Source: Eubacteriales bacterium
GTDB lineage: Bacteria; Bacillota_A; Clostridia; Christensenellales; Aristaeellaceae
NCBI GenBank assembly: GCA_029974855.1
Contig: JARKQO010000590.1
Coordinates: forward strand, 1-25,063
Direction of reading: 5' to 3'
Length of the DNA stretch: 25,063 nucleotides
The position numbers and the translations under genes are program-made. Below, one piece after another: positions 7,083-13,595 of this stretch; positions within the stretch are counted from its first letter, which is position 1; the number at the start of each line of letters is the position of its first letter. Under the pieces are notes generated by a model. The model saw nothing but the letters and a program-made list of their open reading frames with translations, did no database searches and was not told where the DNA came from.

Positions 7083-8336
7083 ATGTATATCAAGCGTGCC
7101 GCGGAGGAAACCGTTCTGGAGATTTCCCGGACATTCCCCGTTTTGCTGGTTACCGGCCCCCGGCAGGTGGGCAAGTCCACCATGCTGGAAAAGCTGGCGG
7201 AGCCGGGCCGGAAAATCGCCACTTTGGATGACCCGGACCTCCGGTATCTGGCCAGGAGCGATCCGGCGCTGTTCCTGCAGCGGTTCACCCCCCCTGTGCT
7301 GATCGACGAGATTCAATACGCCACGGAGCTGCTGCCCTACATCAAAATAGCGGCGGACCGTTCCAAGCGCAACGGCCAGTTTTGGCTCACAGGCTCCCAG
7401 CCCTTTCACATGATGAAGAACGTCAGCGAGAGCCTGGCGGGGCGGGTGGGGATTGTGCGGCTGCTGGGCCTTTCCGCCAGCGAGATCAGCGGCGTTCCCT
7501 CCCAGCCCTTTACCACATCGCCCCAGCGCCTGGTCAAGCGGGCTTCGGCAGTGCCCAAAATGGGCCTGAACGAGGTTTATGAACGCATTTTTACGGGCTC
7601 CATGCCCCGGCTGTACCAGCAGCGGTCAACGCCGTGGGAGGCCTACTACCGGGGATATGTGGATACCTATCTGCAACGGGACGTGAAGGACCTGACCCAA
7701 GTGGCGGATGAAATGGCCTTTTACCGCTTCATGACCCTTGTGGCGGCGCGGACGGCCAAGCCCCTGGTGTATGAGGAGCTGGCCCAGGAAGCGGGGATTT
7801 CCGCGCCCACCGCCAAGAAGTGGCTGTCCATTTTGGTGTCCTCCCATATCGTGGCCTTGGTGCAGCCCTATGCCAACAATGTGCTCAAGCGCGTCACCAA
7901 AATGCCCCTGATGCACTTTTTGGATACGGGCCTATGCGCCTACCTGCTGAAATGGGGCAATCCCCAGGCCCTGGAAGCGGGAGCCATGTCCGGGCCGTTC
8001 TTTGAGAGCTACGTGTTTTCCGAAATCTACAAGAGCTACCTGAACGCCGGCAGGGAGCCGCCCCTGTACTACTACCGGGACAAGGACAGGAGGGAGATCG
8101 ACCTGTTGCTGTATGAAAACGCCACACTTTTCCCCATTGAGGTGAAAAAGTCCGCTTCCCCGGGCAGCGGGGCCGCCAGGCAGTTCCGGGTGCTGGCCCC
8201 CCTGGAGCATCCGGAAAAGCACGGGGATTTGGAGGGCCTGAAAACCACCGTGGGAACCGGGGCCGTGGTTTGCATGGCCAATGACGTGCTGCCCCTGGAC
8301 GCAAAGAACTGGGTTGTTCCCGTGTGGGTGATTTAG
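7083..8336 (+). CDS. AAA_14 / DUF4143 family ATP-binding protein
   Basis: A 417-aa ATPase of the large bacterial and archaeal AAA_14-DUF4143 family. Walker A is GPRQVGKST (residues 25-33) and Walker B ends in VLIDEIQ with Asp75-Glu76. The C-terminal part has the DUF4143 winged-helix region and a PD-(D/E)xK-like end: a conserved Glu in FFESYVFSEI, Asp in REIDLLL, and EVKK. Start ATG 7083 has AGGGAAAGG just upstream; the longer open frame upstream contains the promoter and is not coding. Family members often occur as single genes and several are suspected mobile or selfish ATPases, but the function is not established. It is alone in its transcription unit. Confidence 0.88.
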   Translation: MYIKRAAEETVLEISRTFPVLLVTGPRQVGKSTMLEKLAEPGRKIATLDDPDLRYLARSDPALFLQRFTPPVLIDEIQYATELLPYIKIAADRSKRNGQFWLTGSQPFHMMKNVSESLAGRVGIVRLLGLSASEISGVPSQPFTTSPQRLVKRASAVPKMGLNEVYERIFTGSMPRLYQQRSTPWEAYYRGYVDTYLQRDVKDLTQVADEMAFYRFMTLVAARTAKPLVYEELAQEAGISAPTAKKWLSILVSSHIVALVQPYANNVLKRVTKMPLMHFLDTGLCAYLLKWGNPQALEAGAMSGPFFESYVFSEIYKSYLNAGREPPLYYYRDKDRREIDLLLYENATLFPIEVKKSASPGSGAARQFRVLAPLEHPEKHGDLEGLKTTVGTGAVVCMANDVLPLDAKNWVVPVWVI

Positions 8337-8483
8337 GGAATAGGTTGGGAAGGCGGCATAATCTGCCAATACCCAAATAAACCGGGCGGTATTTTCATCT
8401 TTGTCAGCAAACATTATAAGTGTACTTAGAGTATTTGTTGCATATTTTGAAAATGGCGCATGCGGGACCAGTACCGACCCGTT

Positions 8484-8571
8484 CAGCCGGGCAGCAGGGC
8501 CCCCGTTTCCCAAGGGACATCAAAAACCCCCGCGGGCCACAGGCGCTAAAGGAACCGGAAGATGAATGGGG
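8484..8571. repeat. Island junction block after the first GNAT gene
   Basis: GGGCAGCAGGGCCCCCGTTT and the following 60 bases closely match 9122-9210: both have CCCAAGGG, TCAAAA, GGCCACAGGCG and a GGAACCGG/GGAGCCGG end. The block finishes directly at the stop codon of the minus-strand gene at 8574. The rest of the gap, 8337-8483, is AT-richer, holds no gene I can support, and shows no clear terminator for the ATPase gene. Confidence 0.7.
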
Positions 8572-8573
8572 GT

Positions 8574-9014
8574 TTATGTGTCGATTCTTTTAAGATCCGT
8601 TAACGCCTTGTTGCGGTAATGCAAATCCTCCCTGGCGGTGAACCCCATGCGTTCCCAAAACGCGTTTCCGATCTCATTCTTTTTGAACACCACAAAGGCC
8701 ACCTTGTGAATGCCTTCGGCTTGCAAGGCGTTCAGCGCCGCGTCAACCAGGGCGGACCCAACGCCCTGGTTCCGGTTTGCCGTGGCCACCGCCGTATGGT
8801 GGATATAGCCGCGCCGGCCGTCATGGCCGGCCAGTATGACCCCCACGATTTTTCCGGATATGACCGCAACAAAACAAGTACCGGGGTTTCGCCCCAGGTA
8901 TTTTTCGATGCCCGCTTTTGAATCATCTAGGTCGTTCAGGCCCATCCCGGGGGTGGAAATCCATAACGCGTAGATTTCCTCATAATCGCTGATGGCCAGC
9001 TTCCTGATCTCCAT
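8574..9014 (-). CDS. GNAT family N-acetyltransferase
   Basis: A 146-aa single-domain acetyltransferase. The acetyl-CoA motif A is clear in ATANRNQGVGSALVDAAL (the Q/RxxGxG/A loop), followed by the motif B end NAFWERMGF. It would acetylate an amino group of an unknown small molecule or protein; the substrate cannot be read from the sequence. The ATG at 9014 is used because GGGGTGAAGG is just upstream. The frame stays open further through the promoter (reading MVYYAPR), which is judged non-coding. It has its own promoter module (9036-9085) and a junction block after its stop. Confidence 0.88.
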   Translation of the reverse strand: MEIRKLAISDYEEIYALWISTPGMGLNDLDDSKAGIEKYLGRNPGTCFVAVISGKIVGVILAGHDGRRGYIHHTAVATANRNQGVGSALVDAALNALQAEGIHKVAFVVFKKNEIGNAFWERMGFTAREDLHYRNKALTDLKRIDT

Positions 9015-9035
9015 ACCTTCACCCCGGCAGATTCC

Positions 9036-9085
9036 TGTTGACCGTGGAGCATAGTATACCATACGGGATGGAAGAAGGGAACGGG
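9036..9085 (-). promoter_or_regulatory. Island promoter module, copy 1 (first GNAT gene)
   Basis: On the minus strand an extended -10 TGGTATACT (hexamer at 9053-9058) is followed by ATGCTCCACGG. The same core is found at 11629, 14428, 15365 and 16095. No strong -35 hexamer is present, in keeping with an extended -10. The predicted start near 9046 gives a leader of about 30 bases. Confidence 0.75.
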
Positions 9086-9099
9086 GAAAGGCAGCCGGG

Positions 9100-9210
9100 C
9101 CGCCGGCAATTCAATAGGGGCGGGCAGCAGGGCCCCCGTTTCCCAAGGGGCGTCAAAAGCGCCCGCCGGCCACAGGCGTTTGGGGAGCCGGGAAACCAAT
9201 GGAGATGCGG
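9100..9210. repeat. Fullest island junction block
   Basis: In plus orientation it contains GCCGCCGGCAATTCAATAGG, then GGGCAGCAGGGCCCCCGTTT, then GGGCGTCAAAAGCGCCC (short hairpin), then CAGGCGTTTGGGGAGCCGG. It ends a few bases before the stop codon of the next minus-strand gene (9216). Parts recur at 8484-8571, 12648-12746 and 14472-14516. Read on minus it lies just after a stop, where a terminator is expected. Confidence 0.7.
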
Positions 9211-9215
9211 ATTTG

Positions 9216-9533
9216 TCAAACCTGCCGGAACCATTGGAGCCAATCATCCAAACTGACGGCCCCAATGCTTAGGATACGCACATGGTCCCATCTCTCTTTG
9301 AGTGATCTGCCATCGAAGATTTTCGCGTCAACCAAATCCTCAGCGGTATGATAGTCACAGCCCCCTGGAATATCACAATAGCCCACCCAGTATGGGTTTT
9401 CATTTCGAGGAAGAAATCCGATGCAGCGTTCTTTTATCTGCGGTTCGTCAGAAAAATAGAAGCAGGTCTCATCGATTGATACGCCGGCCTTCAATTGCCT
9501 GAAGAAGTAAGCAAAATCAAGAGTGTCCATCAT
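9216..9533 (-). CDS. Small protein of unknown function
   Basis: A 105-aa soluble, acidic protein beginning MMDTLDFAYFFRQLKAG and rich in aromatic residues and Asp/Glu (ETCFYFSDEP, NPYWVGYCDIPGG, LDDWLQWF). I do not recognise a family. It has no signal peptide or membrane segment. The start at 9533 is set by GGAGGGCGGT just upstream; the second ATG at 9530 is equally possible. It lies 76 bp after the cupin gene on the same strand, without its own promoter module. Its size and composition would suit a small immunity or SMI1-like protein, but this is only an impression. Confidence 0.6.
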   Translation of the reverse strand: MMDTLDFAYFFRQLKAGVSIDETCFYFSDEPQIKERCIGFLPRNENPYWVGYCDIPGGCDYHTAEDLVDAKIFDGRSLKERWDHVRILSIGAVSLDDWLQWFRQV

Positions 9534-9609
9534 ACCGCCCTCCAAATCCCCGCCTGTCCGGCGGTTCAGCCCCTCCGCAACAATGGATGGGGATGCCCCC
9601 GGCCATCCG

Positions 9610-9957
9610 CTATTCCGTATAGGCATCGCCGCTGTTTTCCTTGTTCAGGGTGCCTTCCAGCTCTATCATCAGAAATCTGGTGAGCCCTTTTACCACAGGC
9701 CTGTGAAGAACCCCCTTGGGAACGATGATCAGCTCGCCTTCCTGAAGCTGGATCAGCCCGTCTTGGGTTTCCAGATGGAAGCTCCCCTCGAGCACATAAA
9801 AAAGCTCATCCGAATTGCTGTGTATATGGAAGTCCAGGGTTCTGTCCTCAACGTTCACCACGCTTAGGATGTGCCCGTTCAGCCTTCCGATTTTTTCGTA
9901 CACAAACAGGCTTTCCACCTGATGTACCGCATCCTTGAGATTGACTTTTCGCAGCAT
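9610..9957 (-). CDS. Cupin domain protein
   Basis: A 115-aa single cupin. The metal-binding motif 1 is HIHSNSDELFYVLEG, giving His44, His46 and Glu51; motif 2 ends PKGVLHRPV with His85. The fold binds a metal and serves many roles (isomerase, dioxygenase, sugar or aromatic binding), so no reaction can be assigned. ATG 9957 has GGAGGAAAC upstream. It sits in a minus-strand run after the VOC gene (69 bp gap) and may be co-transcribed with it. Confidence 0.85.
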   Translation of the reverse strand: MLRKVNLKDAVHQVESLFVYEKIGRLNGHILSVVNVEDRTLDFHIHSNSDELFYVLEGSFHLETQDGLIQLQEGELIIVPKGVLHRPVVKGLTRFLMIELEGTLNKENSGDAYTE

Positions 9958-9971
9958 GGCGTTTCCTCCGG

Positions 9972-10007
9972 TGATGCAAAGGATGGTGCAAAGGATGACG
10001 CAAACCG
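9972..10007. repeat. Three 12-bp tandem units between VOC and cupin genes
   Basis: TGATGCAAAGGA, TGGTGCAAAGGA and TGACGCAAACCG follow each other directly. The array lies in the 69-bp gap upstream of the cupin ribosome site. It is short and could be chance expansion; no function is apparent. Confidence 0.6.
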
Positions 10008-10026
10008 TCTGTGGCTCAAAGTCCTG

Positions 10027-10455
10027 CTATCGCAGCGCGAAAGGGGCGCTCTCCATCACGGATTTCATCTCACACAGGCAAAAGGGGTGTCCGGCGGGGT
10101 CAAGCATCACTTTCCAATCCTCTGAAAACTGGGCGTCCGCCATGGCCGCCCCGGAATGGATGGCGTATTGGACGGCCCTTTCCACATCGTTCACGGCAAA
10201 GTCCATATGGGCCATTTGCTGCTGCGCCTCCCGCGTTTCCGGCCACACCGGCGGCTGATACGCGGGATTCCGCTGAAACAGGATACAGGGATAGGCCCCC
10301 TGGGCCGTTCCCGGAGCGCCCGCGCAGGCCCAATCCTCATTGTGAAAGGGGATGTCCCACCCCAGCAGCCCCGCGTAGAATTTCGCCAGTTCGTAGGGGT
10401 CCTTGCAATCCAGGGTAAAGGCGTACAGCTTGATTTTCAGTTCATCCTCCGTCAT
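10027..10455 (-). CDS. VOC (glyoxalase/bleomycin-resistance) family protein
   Basis: A 142-aa vicinal oxygen chelate protein with two beta-alpha-beta-beta-beta modules. The first starts LYAFTLDCKDPYELAKFYAGLLGW; the second starts MAHMDFAVNDVERAVQYAIHSGA and ends DPAGHPFCLCEM, the usual metal-ligand region. Proteins like this include lyases, dioxygenases and drug-binding resistance proteins; which applies is not visible. ATG 10455 follows GGGAGGG. It is 78 bp downstream of arr on the same strand, so the two could form a small detoxification run. Confidence 0.87.
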   Translation of the reverse strand: MTEDELKIKLYAFTLDCKDPYELAKFYAGLLGWDIPFHNEDWACAGAPGTAQGAYPCILFQRNPAYQPPVWPETREAQQQMAHMDFAVNDVERAVQYAIHSGAAMADAQFSEDWKVMLDPAGHPFCLCEMKSVMESAPFALR

Positions 10456-10533
10456 TTCAATCCCTCCCGTCCTGTCCTTCGCGGATCACTGTGCCCTCCC
10501 CAGGGGACAGCCCGCAATGCCCCCCAGGGGCGG

Positions 10534-10968
10534 TCAATCGTTGATTGCCTCGATGCCCAGCCGCTTCAGCTCCTCAAGATGATCCAGCATGCTTTTCAGC
10601 GCCTGGGGGGAGTGCCCCGCCCAATCCGGAACCTCGCCCACCACCCGCAGCGGGTGCCGGGTTCGGTAGGACCTGGTGGGGTTCCCCGGGAACTTCTTGT
10701 CCGTCAAATTGGGATCATTTTCTATGGGACCCGTGGGCTCCACCCGGTAGATCCGGCCGGGCGCGTCGCCCGCTGCCAGCTCCGCACCCCAGACAGCCGC
10801 GTCCAGCGTGGCGGTGAGGTAGACGTAGCTGGCCTTCTTTCCCTGGCCATAGTTGGAGCTATGGCCGGGTTCCAGCAAGTCTCCGGGCTTCAGGCCGGCT
10901 TTTGTGCCGTGGTAGAAGGGCCCGGGGTCCAATGCTCCGGATGCCGCCGGTTCGTTCTTCCCGTTCAC
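10534..10968 (-). CDS. arr: Rifampin ADP-ribosyltransferase (Arr family)
   Basis: A 144-aa protein matching the compact Arr family in length and in its landmarks. It has FYHGTKAGLKPGDLL near the N-terminus (NAD-binding His-Gly-Thr), then KASYVYLTATLDAAVWGAELA, then GRIYRVEPTGPIENDPNLTD with KKFPGNPTRSYRTRHPLRV. Arr enzymes move ADP-ribose from NAD+ to the C23 hydroxyl of rifamycins and so inactivate them. The start is a GTG at 10968, preceded by GGGAGGGGA at good spacing; there is no ATG alternative nearby. The gene lies 97 bp after a GNAT gene on the same strand. Whether it confers resistance here is not known. Confidence 0.88.
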   Translation of the reverse strand: MNGKNEPAASGALDPGPFYHGTKAGLKPGDLLEPGHSSNYGQGKKASYVYLTATLDAAVWGAELAAGDAPGRIYRVEPTGPIENDPNLTDKKFPGNPTRSYRTRHPLRVVGEVPDWAGHSPQALKSMLDHLEELKRLGIEAIND

Positions 10969-11065
10969 TTGTTATCCCCTCCCCAATACAAGCAGCCACA
11001 GCTGGGAACCCCGCCTACGAACCCCAATGTACGCTTCCTACAGGCGAGCGGCTCAAAGGTCCCCG

Positions 11066-11599
11066 CTAGGCAAGCCTGTCCGAGCGGATGATATCCATGA
11101 AAACCTCGTCGTGATAGCTGCCCTTTGCATAATGGGCCTGACGCCTCCGGCCAATTTCCTTGAAGCCGGCTTTTTGGTAACAGTGAATCGCCCGCTGGTT
11201 AAAGGCAAAAACCTTCAGCATGATATTGTTCAGATTCAGATAGTTGAACCCGAAATCCACCAGCAGGCCCATGGCCTCCGCGCCGTAGCCCTGATTGCGG
11301 TTGGCTTCGTCGCCGATAAAGATGCCGATCTCCGCGTTCTGATGGGTCTGGTTGATGACATTCAGCCCGCAATTGCCGATGAGCTCGTCATTTTCCACCT
11401 TGACGATGGCGAATTGCGTGCTCTGGGAATTCTTGCTGATCCACTCCTGTTCCCCGGAAAGGGAGATCATGAGGCTTGACATGCCAAGGTTTTCGGTCAC
11501 CGAAAGGTCGTTCAGCCATTTTGTGTAGGTTTCCGCGTCCTCCAAACACATGGGGGACAGGTAGACCTTGCGGCCCACCAGCTTTTTGTAGTACTTCAT
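11066..11599 (-). CDS. GNAT family N-acetyltransferase, RimJ/RimL-like
   Basis: A 177-aa acetyltransferase starting MKYYKKLVGRKVYLSPMCLEDAETYTKWLND, the usual opening of the Acetyltransf_3 (RimJ/RimL) group. The acetyl-CoA loop is NRNQGYGAEAMGLLVDFGF and the late motif is NQRAIHCYQKAGFKEIGRRR. Targets in this group include protein N-termini and drugs; none can be assigned. ATG 11599 has GAGGAGC upstream. Its promoter module (11612-11660) faces the divergent UPF0251 promoter. Confidence 0.88.
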   Translation of the reverse strand: MKYYKKLVGRKVYLSPMCLEDAETYTKWLNDLSVTENLGMSSLMISLSGEQEWISKNSQSTQFAIVKVENDELIGNCGLNVINQTHQNAEIGIFIGDEANRNQGYGAEAMGLLVDFGFNYLNLNNIMLKVFAFNQRAIHCYQKAGFKEIGRRRQAHYAKGSYHDEVFMDIIRSDRLA

Positions 11600-11611
11600 G
11601 GGCGCTCCTCC

Positions 11612-11660
11612 TCTTGATCGTGGAGCATAGTATACCATATGGCATGGAAGAAGGGAACAA
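11612..11660 (-). promoter_or_regulatory. Island promoter module, copy 2 (second GNAT gene)
   Basis: Core CGTGGAGCATAGTATACCAT on plus, identical over 19-20 bases to copy 1. The minus-strand extended -10 hexamer is at 11629-11634. The upstream part (ATGGAAGAAGGGAAC on plus) is also shared with copy 1. Confidence 0.75.
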
Positions 11661-11668
11661 ATTGGTTA

Positions 11669-11715
11669 TTGACATATGACAAAAAAGGTGTATCATGGTT
11701 ACTGACATATGTCAG
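11669..11715 (+). promoter_or_regulatory. Promoter and paired palindromic operators for the UPF0251 gene
   Basis: TTGACA (11669-11674) and TATCAT (11691-11696) are 16 bp apart. Two copies of one palindrome are present: TGACATATGACA at 11670-11681 (one mismatch to symmetry), overlapping the -35, and CTGACATATGTCAG at 11702-11715, perfect, just after the -10. Their centres are 33 bp apart, about three helical turns. The likely binder is the downstream helix-turn-helix protein, as autorepressor; this is inference. Confidence 0.65.
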
Positions 11716-11734
11716 CAATAAAAGAGGTGAGGGG

Positions 11735-12088
11735 ATGCCAAGACCCCGGAAGCACCGGCGGGTGTGCGCCCGGCCCCGGTGCACCAGCTTCAGGCCCTGG
11801 GAAGGGGGCGGGGAGGCCGTCTCCATGGCCCTGGACGAATACGAGGCCATCCGCCTGATCGATTTTGAGGGGCTGACCCAGGAGCAATGCGCGGAGCAAA
11901 TGGAAGTGGCCCGGACCACGGTGCAGGCCATCTATGGCAGCGCCAGAAAAAAGCTGGCCCAATGCATCGTGCAAGGGCGGCCTCTGCAAATTGGCGGCGG
12001 GGACGTGCGCTTTTGCGAGCACAACGGCTCCCCCTGCGGCAGGGGCTGCTGCGGGGGGCGGCAATGGCAAGGGGAGAAGGAACCGTAA
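11735..12088 (+). CDS. UPF0251 (DUF134) DNA-binding protein
   Basis: A 117-aa protein with the family opening MPRPRKHRRVC and the following CTSFRPWEGGG and LDEYEAIRLID segments. A sigma-70-region-4-like helix-turn-helix lies at residues 48-75 (LTQEQCAEQMEVARTTVQ). The end is Cys-rich (Cys94, 101, 105, 106), which could bind a metal or iron-sulfur cluster. ATG 11735 follows AAAGAGGTGAGGGG; an open frame upstream covers the promoter and is not coding. Family members usually sit next to NifX/NifB-like genes, as here. Confidence 0.9.
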   Translation: MPRPRKHRRVCARPRCTSFRPWEGGGEAVSMALDEYEAIRLIDFEGLTQEQCAEQMEVARTTVQAIYGSARKKLAQCIVQGRPLQIGGGDVRFCEHNGSPCGRGCCGGRQWQGEKEP

Positions 12089-12110
12089 CATCATGGAGGG
12101 AGGCAACGCA

Positions 12111-12506
12111 ATGAGAATCGCGGTGGCGTATGAAAACGGAAAGGTATTTCAGCACTTTGGGCACACGGAGCGCTTCAAGGTCTATGACGTCCAGGAGGGC
12201 CGGATTCAGGGGACCGCCGTGGTGAACACCAACGGCAGCGGCCACGGGGCTTTGGCCGACATTCTGAAAAAGGGCAGTGTGGACACGCTGATCTGCGGGG
12301 GCATTGGCGGCGGCGCGAAGCGGGCCCTGGGGGAAGCGGGGATTACGCTGTACGGCGGCGTCACCGGCGACGCGGACCAGGCCGTGGCCCACCTGCTGGC
12401 AGGCACTTTGGCATACGACCCGGAGGTGGCGTGCAGCCACCAGGGGGAGCACCACGAGGGCCATGGACAGGATTGCGGCCATCAGGACGGCCATGCCCGG
12501 CACTGA
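12111..12506 (+). CDS. NifX/NifB-like (dinitrogenase iron-molybdenum cofactor) family protein with His-rich tail
   Basis: A 131-aa protein. Residues 1-105 form the Nitro_FeMo-Co domain (MRIAVAYENGKVFQHFGHTE at the start, then LICGGIGGGAKRALGEAGI). The tail from Cys108 to His131 carries eight His and two Cys and is probably a metal-binding extension. ATG 12111 has GGAGGGAGGC upstream, 22 bp after the UPF0251 stop. Proteins of this type occur widely in anaerobes without nitrogenase and are thought to handle metals or iron-sulfur clusters; none of the nif genes is present here. Confidence 0.88.
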   Translation: MRIAVAYENGKVFQHFGHTERFKVYDVQEGRIQGTAVVNTNGSGHGALADILKKGSVDTLICGGIGGGAKRALGEAGITLYGGVTGDADQAVAHLLAGTLAYDPEVACSHQGEHHEGHGQDCGHQDGHARH

Positions 12507-12567
12507 TCCCGGCAGGCCGCCGGAGCCGGGTGGGCCGGGAAAACCAAACCAAGCAACCCCAAACAGG

Positions 12568-12589
12568 CCGCCCGCAGGGATGCGGGCGG
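12568..12589 (+). terminator. Hairpin after the NifX-like gene
   Basis: CCGCCCGCA pairs perfectly with TGCGGGCGG around a GGGA loop, 61 bp after the stop. The following bases (TACAGCTCCTTTCG) have only a short T run, so termination would be weak. Confidence 0.4.
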
Positions 12590-12647
12590 TACAGCTCCTT
12601 TCGATGATCCCGGACATCCCGAAGCACCCCGGATGATCCCCCTGGCC

Positions 12648-12746
12648 GCCGGCAATCCGATATAGGCGGGCAGGGGAGGGGACGGGGGCGTCAAAAACGC
12701 CCGCCGGCGGCGGGCGTTTGAGGAGCCGGCGGATCAGTTGGGATTT
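12648..12746. repeat. Island junction block after the merR-type gene
   Basis: It contains GCCGCCGGCAATCCGATA, a G-rich part, TCAAAAACGCCCGCC, CGGGCGTTTGAGGAGCCGG and GGATCAGTTGGGATTT, in the same order as in the other copies, and stops 5 bp short of the minus-strand stop codon at 12752. Bases 12507-12567 and 12590-12647 hold no gene. Confidence 0.7.
12695..12719 (-). terminator. Intrinsic terminator of the MerR-type gene
   Basis: On the minus strand AAACGCCCGCC pairs with GGCGGGCGTTT over 11 bp around a 3-base loop, and the T run continues to five. It lies about 32 bp after the stop codon, inside the junction block. It is the best-formed terminator of the island copies. Confidence 0.75.
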
Positions 12747-12751
12747 GCGTC

Positions 12752-13471
12752 TTATTTTTCAGCCCCAACCTCAACGCAGTATCCGATGTGCCCACATTCG
12801 GGGCACTTTAGCTTTCGCGTCCTTGGGGTGTGACCGGAAAACAAGAATTTGCCTACTGTTGGCCTGAATCTGGTGTTGCACTCCGCGCAAATGTACTCCG
12901 TGTTCCTATAGTACATCCTTGTTGTCAAAATGCCCATCAGAATAACCAATGGCATTCCGATCGCAAAGGGTTGCCAAGTACCTTTCGCGATCCAAAGGAC
13001 CACTGCCCCAATTTGGATGGCATCCATGATCAGGCCAATGATCAGCATGGTCCCATGTGTTTTTCTCAGCTTCTTTTGACTGTTCATCATGCGCTCTATG
13101 TCGCTTATGGAATGTACCGGAATCCTGTCTGTATGACGAATGCTCTCGATAATGGCCTTGATCGAATCCAGCTGTTTCTGCCTGTCCTTCATTTCGCCGT
13201 CAATCCGCTTGACCTGTTCGTCAAGCAGCAGCAACAAAACTTTGCCAGGGCTGTCGCTGTCCAATATGCCTCTAATGGATACAAGCGTAAGCCCCAGGGC
13301 TTTTAACATGCAAATCAGGCGCAATTGATGAAGGTCATCATCGGAATACAGCCGTCTGCCACCCTCCGTAAGCTCTGACGGTTTCAGCAAATCTTTAGCG
13401 TCATAGAATTGCACTGTCCGGACAGAGACTTCACATAGCTTGGCCAGTTCTCCGGTTGTGTATTGCGGCAT
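12752..13471 (-). CDS. MerR-family regulator with two membrane helices and a zinc ribbon
   Basis: A 239-aa protein. Residues 1-70 are a MerR helix-turn-helix (YTTGELAKLCEVSVRTVQFYD, then EGGRRLYSDDDL). A coiled coil for dimerisation spans about 80-115. Two hydrophobic helices follow at about 141-162 and 168-187. The end has two Cys pairs (Cys195/198 in CAEC and Cys223/226 in CPEC), a zinc-ribbon-like module. The start is ATG 13471 because AAGGAGGTGA precedes it directly; an upstream GTG lies within that site. This would be a membrane-attached one-component regulator. No target gene other than its own promoter is seen. Confidence 0.87.
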   Translation of the reverse strand: MPQYTTGELAKLCEVSVRTVQFYDAKDLLKPSELTEGGRRLYSDDDLHQLRLICMLKALGLTLVSIRGILDSDSPGKVLLLLLDEQVKRIDGEMKDRQKQLDSIKAIIESIRHTDRIPVHSISDIERMMNSQKKLRKTHGTMLIIGLIMDAIQIGAVVLWIAKGTWQPFAIGMPLVILMGILTTRMYYRNTEYICAECNTRFRPTVGKFLFSGHTPRTRKLKCPECGHIGYCVEVGAEK

Positions 13472-13492
13472 AGAACTCACCTCCTTGGCCTT

Positions 13493-13523
13493 ACCCTACA
13501 TCATCACGTAACGTCACAAGCAA
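13493..13523 (-). promoter_or_regulatory. MerR-type promoter with 19-bp spacer
   Basis: On minus, TTGCTT (13518-13523) and TAGGGT (13493-13498) are 19 bp apart, the long spacing that MerR regulators correct by untwisting DNA. The spacer contains GTGACGTTACGTGATG, an imperfect dyad like known MerR-family operators. The first bases of the downstream gene are 22 bp beyond. Autoregulation is inferred. Confidence 0.6.
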
Positions 13524-13595
13524 GGGGTTACGCAAGGGGATTTTTGAAAATCCATCCTCATGGATCCATTGGAATTTGTCTGATGGAGAGCATGC

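Noticed and set aside
7932..8513. Minus-strand open frame opposite the end of the ATPase gene
   Set aside because: It overlaps the DUF4143 region of a clear gene, and its upstream part is in the AT-richer gap without a ribosome site.
9014..9068. N-terminal extension reading MVYYAPR on GNAT 8574, with similar starts on GNAT 11066 and DUF6273
   Set aside because: The codons coincide with the shared extended -10 element, and each gene has a better start with a ribosome site further in. The in-frame reading in three of five copies is compatible with chance.
12111..12506. Part of a nitrogen-fixation cluster
   Set aside because: The NifX-like domain occurs widely in anaerobes without nitrogenase, and no nifHDK or nifB is present.
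12540..12610. T-box or other riboswitch near the hairpin at 12568
   Set aside because: There is no downstream plus-strand gene and no recognisable specifier or antiterminator structure; a simple hairpin after the NifX-like gene fits better.
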